The notes: generated by a model not told the origin, from the letters alone. 64,000 nucleotides of DNA from Cyathus striatus (GCA_025738555.1 JAOVFP010000001.1:8556001-8620000); one strand, 5' to 3'; numbered from the stretch's first letter, positions 22,631 through 33,777 are shown. Translations and numbers: made by a program.

Positions 22631-24011
22631 TATGCTCATTATCTCCCGCCCTCCTGCTCATAGTTTCCCATGCCTCCGCTCTTACTTCCCCACACAATTT
22701 ATACACTTTTCCAACAAATAATATAATCTACTGTAAAAAGCATGGAACATATTCCCACTACCTTTTAAGGTAGTTGGGTATTAGGGACGTTTGGGCCACC
22801 GGATATGGTAATTTGAGGATCTTGGATAAGATCTTGACCTGATTGGCTGGTGTCGTTTCTGAATTCGTGTGATGCTTATGCATGTGACCATTACATAGTT
22901 CTTGGTCAACCAATACTAGTAGTACGATCGATAACCTCCCTAGCGTACTACTGTCCACTCTCTTCATCCAATCTTCACAATACTCATAGTCCGCTCTGCT
23001 AACTTCAGTCTAAAATGTTTTGTAGGAGATCTTTCATTGAGGTTGGAGTTTGAGCAGCAAGGATGAGGTTTGAAGCTTGAAGCTTGGGCTTGGGGAATGA
23101 TTAATGATGCATTGATGGAAGACAAGTTGGATTGTATGCGATGAACAGTATGTACACTACAATAACAAAGTTGTTTCGCTTTCTCACTTAATCCCATAGC
23201 ATAGATAATACTTATGTTCTGTCGATTTGTATTTATGGATTTTGTGGTTTTCAATGACTCTATTCAACCTGTCAGCATCAAGAGTTCCTGACCTATACAC
23301 TCCAGTCCCAATCACCCTTGTCCAGAGCTGTACACCCACTTCTACATCTACATCAGCAAGAGACTCAAAAATACCATGAAAAGCCAGACTCTCGAATATC
23401 TGCTCATCATTATGATCCCCAGCCTGGACACCTCATCCAAGTTGGAGAGAGTAGGGATAGTGGCTTGAAACTCGAGGATAAGACAATGTAGTGACCTTAG
23501 TTGAGCCATGGCGACAATGGTTCGTCTTTTCCGTTTATTTCTGTACATACTTCACAGGGTTAAAGACCACCTCACAACTATATCAGCAGGAAATTTTCAT
23601 GCTACACTGCCATCTGCTTGTTACACTTAGCCGTAACTGTAATCACAACTATGAAAAACTTGTATGGAATATCAGCTTATTTGACTCCAGCGCACCGTGC
23701 ACATCCTCTTTTCTCTCAGATCTCGTATCATTTCCCTTCTATGTTCGCCTAGTAACTCCTGCGCTTTCAGGTACAGTATTTCTCCAATGCTATATCCTCT
23801 TTCTATGATACGTTGACACCTATGAAGAACAAGAAACACATTAGTGGTATGATGATTGATTGGACTGGACAAGTCTATCGTGAGGTATGGGGTCTGCTCT
23901 CGTGTCTGTGTAGGATTAAAAACAGGATATATGCTGGAGGAGGGGTACAAGGGGTATGTAGTGCTTCATGGATGACATATATGTGTCTCTCTGCTGCTAC
24001 TGATTAGCCCT

Positions 24012-24289
24012 CTACAGTATCTTGGTTGTTCTCTTATTCATACCTTTACAAAGATGCCAACTCATGGTAACAGAGACCTCTCTCCCTCCCACCCTCTCCC
24101 CTCCCTCCGGAACCTCCTCCTCAGTCACCTTCACTTCCTCCATGAACTCGAAGGCCCACGATAACACTAATAGTTGATTTTCATTGGTAGCTATGTCATA
24201 CACACGAGAGGTTTCATGTAACATCTGACAAGCACATTCATATTTCGTCAGGAGATCGGACCTGCACTGCCCTAGCGTGAGCTCTGTTC
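24012..24289 (-). CDS. unidentified coding-like frame inside the 7 kb element
   Basis: Read on the minus strand, an open frame from about 24289 to 24012 contains QCRSDLLTKYECACQMLHET, then WAFEFMEEVKVTEEEVPEGG. Acidic and helical composition, without low-complexity bias from the repeats nearby, suggests it may be a remnant exon of a protein carried by or inserted into the element. I do not recognise it. No start, intron or partner exon could be established. Confidence 0.2.
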
Positions 24290-25329
24290 ATTGCCAATGA
24301 CATGTACTACGCTAAACTTAACACAGTAGGGTGAATTTGCTTACAACTGGGCCGATGCTAGGCTGTTCTCCTATCAGCAACTCATGATCTGCATGTTTCA
24401 TTGATACCTCAAGTTCCTCCTACTGTTCTTTCACTGGTACTCACATTCAAAATAGGCTTGTCACTCATCGTTCAAATGTTTACAATTGAATCAAATTCAG
24501 GCTCATACGTACTCACACCTCACTCACAACTTCCCCACTCGATATTGAGCATGGTTGGACTCTATAGTAAGCAAGTAGTAAAGTTGTGTTGTAAGTACTT
24601 TGCAAAATCTTACCAACTAATACACTATATACAATAGCTCTCTGAAGAGCGGCAAGTTCACCAGGCGGTCTCCCATTTGATTCAGGGCTCGATTTGGTTT
24701 CTAGGTTTACTTTATTATTTATTTCTATTTGAGACTTATGAACTTCAAGTTCAAAGCATCTATCACTATAATTATTAATGTAGTATATGATTAACTATTC
24801 TCTTTTAATACAATTTGCTCAAGGGATATCGACATCAGTTCATAGCCACTTGAGTCATGGTAAATTTCAGTTAAATAAGAAAGTAGTGGGCCCTGCCGCT
24901 TGCCGGCCCTATTTCTTTATTATTATAAAGGATTACATAAAAATGTAACTCGCATTTTTTATAAGTTTATTTACATTATTACTTAATATAATATGGTCTA
25001 CTATGTGTATAACAACTTACATTAAGTGATGCAAAAAGATTGAAAGAAAAAGAGCAAGAAATGAGTCAACAATTTAAGAAAAGACTTGCTCACTGTTAAG
25101 GATGATGACTAGGAAGAGTGCCCATCAACAGTCCCACGATGTGTTCACATGTTGACGTCGCAGTGATGAATATTTGTGTTGATGTAAGTGCTGAATAGTA
25201 CAACACACGTGCAAATGTGTGTAAATAAAGGCGGGCAGAGTGCGTGGGAATTGTTGAGCAGAGCTGTAGAAAACATTGGGCGGGGGTATGGGAACGATTA
25301 GTGTACACTTACTATACACTTGAACTTTT

Positions 25330-25795
25330 TAAATTAGAATATTCAGAACTCGACTTACACCTGATTGGAACTTAATATAACTCGAGGGAACTCGACTTTC
25401 ACCTGATTGGAACTTAATTATAACTCGAGGGAACTCGACTTTCACCAAAAAAAACTTAACTTTAACTTGAAAAAATTGACAGGAGCTCGAAATGTTAGCA
25501 TCCCCCCTACTTGACTTGAGGGAACTTGACTTTCACTCAAAAAATACAAGTGAGCAACTTAACTTGACTCAAAGGAACTTGACTTTCACTCAAAAAAATA
25601 ATAAGTGGTGAACTTAAGTTTACTCGAGGGAACTCGACTTTTCCAAAAAAAAAAAAGTGAGGAACTTAAGTCCACTCGAAATATGAAAAAGCCACTCGAG
25701 GTAACTTAACTTTGACTCGAGAGGGTTAAGCGAGCTCTGAAGTGGGACTCGACTATAACTTAGGTGAGACTCGACAGGAACTCGAAAAGTTAGCA
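25330..25795. repeat. right subterminal motif cluster of the 7 kb element
   Basis: At least ten copies of GGAACTCGACTTTCAC or GGAACTTAACTTTGACTCGA variants, separated by A-rich linkers, run to the right inverted repeat. Confidence 0.8.
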
Positions 25796-25799
25796 GCCC

Positions 25800-26635
25800 G
25801 GGTTTAGAGCGAGAATGCTTATGGATAGATGAGTGAGATTCGTATGGCAAACGTCTCTTCGATAGTAGTCTCCTATCAGGACACGCAGTCGCGTCTGTCC
25901 TTTTAGGAATGCCAGTACTGCTTCATTTGTACCAGGAAAAGAGTGTATCGTTGAGGCTCTGCTAGGTAGCAATGTAAAATCTGTACAGCTGTGAAGGTTC
26001 GTCACAATCGCCCGTATTTGTGTCACCGAATGCAGCATAGCAGGCGTACATGCTAAAGTTCTTATGTTCTTGTACCTTAGCAGTATCATTGTGCAAGGAA
26101 CAATACAAAGACCTACGTCATCTGGCGGCCAAACGAATAGATTTTGTACAAGATTCTCTGCTTTGGGATGGGCGAACACAAATTGGCTGAATCTTGTGAA
26201 CGCTCGCATGGTCGTCAATATGATGGGCATCCGGGGAAGGCACGCACCTAGTGTCAATTGTTGCATATTCTGCGACACTAAAACTAGGGACTTGTATGTA
26301 CCATTCCAGTCAGCGCATGACGATAAAATAAGCAGCTTGAGCTCATCTGGAAGTTGTGTAAACCGAAACGTATTGTGTGTTTGGTATCCCTCTATTTCGT
26401 GCTGGGCCCTCAACTTGGTTGCCTTGGCCTTTCCGGCATGTGCTAACATACCGCGCCACCGACGGTGTTTCGTTCCCTCCAACCGCCTCTTTTCGCGAGG
26501 CGTTTTATAGATCACGGTAGAGCACATCAGAATGGCGGATATAATCACGATCCACAAGGAAGTCCATAGCTTTGAGCTTCCAAGGACAAGGAATGACTCC
26601 GGATTGGAGAACATAATCCTTGCTTGGGACAACAA
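25800..26635 (-). pseudogene. 5' part of an F-box-like gene, cut by the 7 kb element
   Basis: On the minus strand the frame starts MLSQARIMFSNPESFLVLGS, has a hydrophobic N-terminal segment (SLWIVIISAILMCSTVIY) and then an F-box-like stretch (FTQLPDELKLLILSSCADW). It continues colinearly with the intact paralogue at 31975-33060 (NGTYKSLVLVSQNMQQLTL; TRLRVLIGDYYRRDVCHTNL) until LALNPG. There it runs into the target duplication (25800-25809) and the transposon end. The remainder lies at 18480-18777. I infer a formerly intact gene of about 360 codons, inactivated by the insertion. Confidence 0.8.
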
Positions 26636-26639
26636 ATTT

Positions 26640-27399
26640 TAGCTTGAGGCTTTGAGATACAGTGTAATAACGGTATCTTAACTGTTAAATCAAACCAAGT
26701 TGGATATGGTGAGCGAAGGAAGTGAAGCTGATTCTCATTGGATAGGCGACGGGGCACAGGACTACCAAGGTGTAAGTAAAAATAGAAAGCTATTTCAAAA
26801 CTGCTGTTATGATGCCGTTGATCTGTTGAGTACAACAGTATAGTATACGTATGGAAATGCTGTGAATAATCTACTTAATAAATGCACCAAGAAGGTTCTA
26901 ATATTTACCGTCTATATGTTGGAAAGCCGATTCACATTGGTATCCCCGGGCCCCTAGGGCCCTACTTGCATATAGGAATGAGACGTAATTAATGTTTCTC
27001 TTGAAAACCATTGCAGACGAAGGAGAAGCTATCACGTCGATAGTAAATTGTAATACTTAGTCATGACTCAAGTGCACTCGGTTACTCCGTTGCCCAATGC
27101 CCACCACGGCACCACTGCACTAGACCTTGGCCGCACGCCGGCCCGACAAATTGATTGCTTATTATGTAATGAATGGCTTATGTACTCAAAGAAGCGATTT
27201 TCAACAGCCGAATTTTAGCATCGAGGTCATGGTCGACAATATGACCACTCTCCTTCGACCTATTCTCGCTCATCTTGCATCATGCCCCATTCCCCACCAG
27301 AAACCGATCTGGAGGCACTAGCCATTTAACAACGCAAGCGTAACATACTCTCATGTTCACACTCCCCGCACCAAAAGGCCACGCTCATTAGAATTTGGT
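26640..27399. other. upstream flank of the broken F-box-like gene
   Basis: I see no gene. It contains a GC-rich palindrome near 26947-26962 (GGGCCCCTAGGGCCC) and the CATGACTCAAGTGCACTCGG motif shared with 15220. Confidence 0.4.
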
Positions 27400-28265
27400 G
27401 CTCACCACGAGTCAGAACGACCGAAGCCCTCATCGGCGCACAATCTCCCAGCTCAATGCCCTCCTCCCCTGCATCCACGCATCTCTGGTTTCCGAACTTC
27501 ATCCACTTGAATTCCTCGAAAGGCATTCTACTGGGTACGGATATAACGGACACTCACTCCCGTGGTGTACAGTCTTCACCCTGCGAGAGATGTAGTACTG
27601 GTGAGTCGTCTTTCTTCTCACAACTATTACTAAGCTAATCAAACTTCAGCTGTTCGATATCCTCGACGATCCTCGAGCGCGACATCGAACCAATCTCCTC
27701 GCCGATCTCAACGAAGACCCTCACTGTATCTCCCGAAGAATAGCTTGAGCTACATCACGACGTCCCTTCGGTCCTTGTCTCAGCAGCTACCGCCCAACAT
27801 GAACACCTTTTCCCTCTGTTCCATAAGCGGCCTCGCAAGCCCTTACTTATAGGCAGCCTACGCAGTCGTAGCTCAACTCTGATAGGAAACTGTATTGCAA
27901 GCGCATCCCCGCACGTTCTATCATCTTCAGACTTCTTCCCAGTCCCACTCAAACTAACAACGTCAAGCGCAGCACCATTCATTTTCGCCTTTCTCCACAA
28001 CACAGGAGAACCATCGACACTCTCACATACATCTTCATCTCTCTCTCTCACTTCCACAGCCCGTGTCTTAAAATGGCTCTCGTTTATGTCCTAATCCAAT
28101 CTTCTCTCTTCGACTTCGCAGCCTCTGTCTTCACTAACAGCGTCCTCGTCTACACAAGACCACCCTCCACACATTCTCATCATGAAGCAGACTACGTTGT
28201 CTCCTGCTGGGAACCGTACTCCAAGCATCCGCAGGAGAAAGAGGGATGGTATTCTCATAGATGAT
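27400..28265 (+). pseudogene. unidentified coding-like segment, copy B
   Basis: This is homologous to 17905-18265: the phrases ACCGAAGCCCT, AGCTCAATGCC, CTGTATCTC and GTCCCTTCGGTCC are shared. Frame ILERDIEPISSPISTKTLT then SPEE is followed by a stop, so this copy is decayed. A later frame (28073-28264) has no recognised motif. The family is unknown. Confidence 0.35.
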
Positions 28266-29698
28266 GTCGGTGGCGAGTGGGAGCTGGGGGGCTAGGAGGG
28301 GGCTGGGGGGTTGGGGGTTGGGGGTTGGGAGGGACTGTTGGTGCGCGAGATTCCTTGCTGGCCCAGGCTCCGAAGGCGTGGACTTGACAAAGAATACGAA
28401 CTCGGTCCGTCTGTTTGTTCAGCGATGATCGTACCCCATCTACGATTACTCTGACTACTCGCTCATGAAACTCGCAAGGTTTGCGAGGAAACGGAGACGT
28501 TTCCGAGCTCTGAAAATCTAATGTTGCTCTGATTGTTTAAATATTGACGGGGTATAACATCTTTAATGCTTTTCTGGGGACGCTTTGGTTTATCTATCCA
28601 GAAGCTTTATGCTCCTCGGCTAATCGTACTAGCGATGTACCAGGCGGTGGTCTCAGAGCCTAACCATCAACGACCGCTACTGTTCGATTTGCTGCATTGT
28701 TAACATCGTCATCGTACATATGGTGGTTCATCGTCAACGACTTCGTTTGCCACCCTTTCAACTACTGCTGCGCCTCTACTGTCTACTACCAATCCACTTC
28801 TACTTGTTGCTTCGACCACCGTTCATTGGCGTCGAGCGGGCTGTGTGGTAGCTTTGAATGGTATAGTGGATGCGGAGGGGAGGGAAAGAGGTTTGTAAGA
28901 TCAACGAATGGGAGTGATGGGTTACGAACTTCGAACCGAGTAGACGTAAGAGGAAGTGAGATAGCGTGCTCGTATACGACATAGGTGGGGAGTCGGAGTG
29001 GGAGGAGTTGGGGAAGGGATTCGAGGAGAGATTCAAGGAAGTTGCGAGTGCGCAGGTTACTCGGGTGATTGTTCAGGGTGAGGAAGAAAACCAGATGCAG
29101 GATGCAATTAAGAATGGTAGTTAAAACCCTATGAGCCATCGTTTATCCTCTCGCAACCTACGTTATTTCTGTCTCAGTTAGAAACTTCTGAGAGGGGGAC
29201 ATATATCATCTCCGATTCCATAGTAGAGTGATTTCTCTCATAATTTATATTCAACTGCGTATTACCTTACCTTTGGCACAAATACAATTGGTCAAAAATA
29301 GGTGTAATGACAGCTTCTCATCCGGGAACTGGTAGATTTACCTAATTCGACCAGATAGCATCCAGGAGGATATTCTACCTGACAAACATTTCCCATCTTT
29401 GTTAACTTCGGCAAGTTAAATCTACCTCAGAGGGAAAGTACGAATCATACATACAGCCTCTATTGCTTATACTCCTTTATTTTCTGATTAGCATGTTCAA
29501 CTTTTCAAGGATGGCCTAGTTGGTTTGTCCTGCTTATATGTCTCACTCTTAATGTTCCCAGGCGACGATGATGTACTCAAAATTAAATGAGCTCGCCCAT
29601 CGAGATGGATCTGGAAATGCAGTAACCGAAAATCAATGATAGTATGACTCTATCGGATATATCTTCGAGAGTTTTATAGATCTACCTACCATTTTGGA
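28266..29698. other. non-coding stretch with G-rich tract
   Basis: A G-run tract at 28285-28335 (repeated GGGGGTT and GGGGG units) could form a quadruplex. The remainder has no supportable gene. An A-box-like TGGCCTAGTTGG at about 29514 lacks a convincing B-box. Confidence 0.4.
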
Positions 29699-29982
29699 AT
29701 TACTGTACCAATACGACCAAGTGTTCGCCACTTTTCAGCGTGACGGCCTTGGACACTCGGACCTTCTGTTCAAAGGGTCGTGTGAGGTGTGACAAAAATC
29801 TTAACCGCCCATGGAAATCTATGCGAGCGAAGCGAGCCGCCGAAAATTCAACCTTAACCTCAATTTTTCGATGTACCTCTGTTCAAATGGCTCTGTGATG
29901 CGTGACAAACAGGACATCTGTTCCTGTTCATGACCCTGTGTGACGCGTCACTGAACACTTGGTCGTATTGGTACAGTAACTT
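29699..29982. mobile_element. 284 bp MITE-like inverted-repeat element
   Basis: The left end TTACTGTACCAATACGACCA continues AGTGTTC. It is the reverse complement of the right end over 27 bp (GAACACTTGG, CGTATTGGTACAGTAA). The interior is non-coding and partly self-complementary. It lies about 600 bp upstream of the dehydrogenase gene. Confidence 0.75.
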
Positions 29983-30512
29983 ACGGTTAGCTTTCCGAAG
30001 GAAAACGGATCCCACAGGATCCCACCCACAGCGCTTATGTGTACGTACTCAGCTGTTCGCCGGAACATCTGCCGAGGCACTGAAATTAAATGTTGAACGT
30101 GGATGGCAAGGTTTTATTTTTATTTTTAAAAAAACTACACGATATCTTTGATAACATTAGTCGACTTAATTCTATGGACAAGGTTTGGCGAGTGAAGACT
30201 CAGCCTAAAAAGATGTTCAAGTCGCGCAGGAGTTTTGGAAATAGTTGGACGAGCTTATTGAACCCGTCACTTGATCGAAAGCCTATTTATAACGATATGT
30301 TGCGATGGTCATTGATAGTATAGACATGAAACAGCGTTGGTGCCTCACTTCACCGTAAATGTGCCACCCTTCAACTGCGCTCCTGCTGCGGAGCTCAATT
30401 TCATGCCCACAGCTTCTAACTCGACGCGAAGGCTTGCGCCGAGAGTCTACGCATTCGCACTCACCACGGCATATACCCACGGTCTGCAGCAACGCGACCC
30501 TCTGCTCGTGCA

Positions 30513-30520
30513 TATATATA
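30513..30520 (+). promoter_or_regulatory. TATA element of the dehydrogenase gene
   Basis: TATATATA lies about 73 bp upstream of the ATG at 30593, a typical fungal spacing. Confidence 0.45.
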
Positions 30521-30592
30521 GCTGGACTCATGAAAAGATTGTCAAGCCATAACATTGTATCTTTTCTCTTACTCCACCGCACTTAACAAAAA

Positions 30593-31864
30593 ATGGGTTT
30601 ATGTTCTCTCCTCAGTCAAGCTTTCCCGCCAAAGCCCACATTTACTATTGAAGACATTCCAGACCTGACCGGGAAAATTGTCATCGTCACAGGTGCTAAT
30701 ACCGGTAAGCTTATCTTCACGACTCATCTTGCACGTGCTTATGGTTATTTCGAACATCAGGTGTTGGCAAAGAAACGGCTAAAGTGAGTGATGAATATAT
30801 TTACCATAATTCATAGCCTGAGCCTTCGATTGTAGGCACTACTCCTGCGCAACGCAAAAGTTTACGTTGCTGCTAGAAGTCAAGAAAAAGCTGAACAAGC
30901 CATTACGGAATTAAAGGAGCAGACAGGGAAGGAGGCTGTATTCTTGAAATTGGATCTTGGAGACTTGCCTTCCATTAGAAAATCAGCAGAGGAGTTCCAA
31001 AGGTATGTTGCAATCGACTTTCCGCAGAATTTCGAGCTGATTCTTTGTGATGGGAAACTCTAGTAAGGAAGAACTTCATATTCTATTCAATAACGCGTGC
31101 GCAGTTTATTCATGGAGGCTCTTGAGCATTATGCTAACTCGCTTCCTATAGTGGTGTTATGAGACCCCCCATTGACTCGCTCACTGCTCAGAAGTACGAC
31201 CTTCAATTTGGTACGAACGTCCTCGGCCACTTTTATTTCACTAAACTTCTTCTCCCAACTCTCCTTGCTACTGCGAAGTCCTGCCCGGATAGAAATGTCC
31301 GTGTGGTCACTACATCTTCTTCGGGCCACGAGTTGAGCAGCGGTATAAACTTTGATACGTTGAAGGATACACCAAAAAGAAAGAAGAAAAACCCAATGGA
31401 TCTCTACAGTCAGAGCAAATTAGGAAATGTACTCATCGCTAATGAGTTTGCGCGCAGATATGGAGAACAAGGGCTTGTATCCACCGCTTGCAACCCTGGA
31501 AACCTGAAGTCTGATCTACAACGAAATTTAAATGGCATTGAAAATGTGGTTATTGTAAGAACACTTATTAACCCCTCTTTCATCCGTATTTTACCATTAA
31601 ACATTCTTGTCTAGAAACCATTACTTTTCCCTACCGCGCATGGCGCCCTAACCCAGCTCTATGCGGGTACGTCTCTTGAAGGTGCTACGCTCAATGGCGA
31701 GGTAAGTATCTGCTTTCTCACCGAAGACGTGTAATCACCTATCTTCAATTATTTAGTATCTCATTCCATGGGCGCGTGTTGGGAAGGCCAGCAAAACTGG
31801 CCGTGATCTCGAGCTTGCGGCGAAGCTATGGGAGTGGTGCGAGGAGCAAGTCGCTAGTGTCTAG
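30593..31864 (+). CDS. short-chain dehydrogenase/reductase (retinol dehydrogenase-like)
   Basis: This is an NAD(P)-dependent oxidoreductase of the classical/extended SDR type; the substrate cannot be inferred. Six introns are required. The cofactor motif [13 protein letters not shown] is split by the first intron (after TGANTG). The following exons give [20 protein letters not shown], the FNNAGVM motif (NNAG, again split by an intron) and [10 protein letters not shown] (catalytic Ser). They then give YSQSK (catalytic Tyr and Lys, YxxxK) and a C-terminal [12 protein letters not shown]. The stop is at 31862-31864, giving about 320 residues, normal for the family. All catalytic residues are present and no stop interrupts the frame. 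The gene converges with the F-box-like gene on the opposite strand, whose 3' end is about 110 bp away. Confidence 0.92.
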
Positions 31865-31974
31865 ATGCTTTGGTGGGTTTAAAGGACCATTTCTGCTCTA
31901 TTTATATATCACTATTGTAGCATAGCTGTAACTCTTATTTATACTAATGTCAGCGACACTAAACTATTCTATCC

Positions 31975-33060
31975 CTATTTCTTCTCTCGATATTCTTGCC
32001 AATTGTTTACCACCGCCCAAATTCCTCTCTCTTGCGCGTTCCGCCTCCATATCTCGACCTCTGTCCATCTGTTTGGAACTTCAAAACTGAAGAACTGGGT
32101 GCCCTTCTTCTTCGTGACGCGAACGTGTTGCGACTTGCTCTGCCCCAAAGTAACGATTATGGTCCGAACCATTGGATACCTTTTATCATTTGAAACAACC
32201 TCATTCTCTATCCAACTGACCGCGCTGGGGCTCGGTACGAGAATTCTTATAGATAAATGAGTGAGACACGAAAAACAGATGTTTCCGCGGTAATAGTCTC
32301 CACTTGGGACGCGTAGATGCGTCAGTCCTTCTAGGAACGCTCGTATCCTGTCATCATCGGGCAAGGAATGTAACGTCGACGACAGTCCCTCTGTGCCAGG
32401 CAGCAATGTAAAGTCCGTGCAGTTGTGATGGCTTGTCGCAGTCATCCCTGCACGCATCGCTAAATGTAGCATAACAGGCGTGCATGCTAAAGTTCTGGAG
32501 TTCTTGCACCTTAGCAGGATCGTAGCACACGGAACCATACACGATCCTGTGTCTTCTGGTGGCCAGATGAACAGATGACGTACGAGGCTCTCTGCTTCTG
32601 GATGAGTGAATAGAAATTGGCTAAATATCGTGCAGGCTCTCATGGTTAGCAAGATGACGGGCATTCGGGGAAGGCACGCCTCGAGCGTCAATTGCTGCAT
32701 AGTCCGCGATACCAAAACCAGGGACTTGTATGTACGATTCCAGTCCGCGCATGGAGATAGAATCAAGAGTTGTATTTCTTGTGGTAACTTCATAAATGGA
32801 AACGGCTTTTGCGTTCTCGTTAGCGCCAAGTACCTTTCTGTTTCATGCTTTTCGCTCAACATTGCTGCCTTAACCTTTTTGGCTTGTGATAATGTACCAC
32901 GCATCCGTCGATGTTGTGGTTTCTCTAACTTCCTCTGATCGGCAGATGTTCCTTGAGATGCGATAAAATAGGTCAGAATGATGCATATGGCTACGATCCA
33001 TGAGGTAGTCCATGTGTCTGAACTTCCTAGCGCGAAGGATGACTCTGGATTGGAAAACAT
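31975..33060 (-). CDS. F-box-like protein with N-terminal membrane segment
   Basis: This is an intronless gene of 361 codons starting MFSNPESSFALGS. Residues about 18-38 are hydrophobic (TSWIVAICIILTYFIAS), suggesting a membrane anchor. Residues about 92-135 resemble an F-box (FPFMKLPQEIQLLILSPCAD), followed by RTYKSLVLVSRTMQQLTLEA. The rest has leucine-rich strands but no clear repeat count. It is the intact member of a local family whose second copy was split by the 7 kb element (18480-18777 plus 25800-26635). If a real F-box, it would recruit substrates to an SCF ubiquitin ligase; that is inference. No intron signals are needed. Divergent from the URC1-like gene, with 717 bp between their starts. 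Confidence 0.7.
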   Translation of the reverse strand: MFSNPESSFALGSSDTWTTSWIVAICIILTYFIASQGTSADQRKLEKPQHRRMRGTLSQAKKVKAAMLSEKHETERYLALTRTQKPFPFMKLPQEIQLLILSPCADWNRTYKSLVLVSRTMQQLTLEACLPRMPVILLTMRACTIFSQFLFTHPEAESLVRHLFIWPPEDTGSCMVPCATILLRCKNSRTLACTPVMLHLAMRAGMTATSHHNCTDFTLLPGTEGLSSTLHSLPDDDRIRAFLEGLTHLRVPSGDYYRGNICFSCLTHLSIRILVPSPSAVSWIENEVVSNDKRYPMVRTIIVTLGQSKSQHVRVTKKKGTQFFSFEVPNRWTEVEIWRRNAQERGIWAVVNNWQEYREKK

Positions 33061-33777
33061 GCTCCTTGGCTGGGTGCATGGGGCTTTAGCTTGATGCTGC
33101 GATGCGATAACATTGTCATACCTGTGAAATCGCGAATTTATGAGGAGAGAAAGAAAGGAAAGCTGCTCGTCATACCGTAGGTGAGAGAACGCAGGCCGAT
33201 TCGAAACACGAGGTATCCATGAGGATGATGTGAGTAGAATCCTTCGAATTGGGGAGTTTAATTTTGTTTACTTGATGCGGAGTGAGTGATCGATTAAATA
33301 TGCTTTAATGGAAGGATTGGGGATGCGTTTGGGTTGCTTGATTATATATTTTCAGTCCTTTATGACAACTTATGCGAGTTGGGCTGTCTAGTAACAGTAG
33401 CGCCCGTTTAGCGCCTATTCAGAAGACGCGTTTTAGCGTGGGAGTTACTACAGATCCAGACTCCGATGTTGCTCCGACGATACTCGGATTTCAAAATTTC
33501 ATCGTCCTCTCTTGGTCCTCTCACTTGGTGCAACGAAACCAACACTTTTCACGTTTTCTAGAGCCAAGAGGCATGAGTGACGTTTATCAATATATCACGC
33601 ATCACGCGATCAGCTCGGCACGTTCATAACCTACCCCTCGCCTCGCTTCTTATACGGAGTTCAGTACCAGCGCACAATAAATATCTCGAGCTGCCTCCAT
33701 TCTCCTCTTTCTTCTTTTCCCTTCCTTTCTTCCTTTTCTTCCCTTTTCTTCCACATCGATACTCTGCAACGTGAACA

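Larger units (their letters stand above)
18778..25799. mobile_element. 7.0 kb transposable element with nested insertions
   Basis: The ends are inverted repeats: left GGGCCGTCAACTTTTCGAG, right (reverse-complemented) GGGCTGCTAACTTTTCGAG. A 10-bp target duplication flanks it. Subterminal zones (18790-18860, 19540-19795, 25330-25795) carry many copies of GGAACTYRACTT and AACTCGA-like motifs, a usual layout for transposase binding sites. Blocks near 19300-19360 and 25035-25110 share a CTCACTGTT-RGATGATG stretch in direct orientation. The interior holds scattered CCGCTCATAATTTCCC units, two smaller inverted-repeat elements (20033-20772, 21137-22630) and a stretch at 22750-24640 with only short frames. 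No transposase motif is recognisable, so it is probably non-autonomous. A 10-bp duplication points to a Mutator-like or other 8-10-bp-duplicating superfamily, but this is inference. Confidence 0.85.

Noticed and set aside
22758..23254. Two minus-strand frames that might be a Tc1-type helix-turn-helix
   Set aside because: No DDE/D motif, no clear helix-turn-helix pattern and no consistent frame across the interval.
26064..26510. Plus-strand open frame of 148 codons
   Set aside because: Antisense to the split F-box-like gene; the same shadow occurs at the paralogue (32606-32938).
29512..29575. tRNA-Lys-like sequence with A-box TGGCCTAGTTGG and CTCTTAATG
   Set aside because: No convincing B-box, acceptor stem or cloverleaf; probably chance or a very old remnant.
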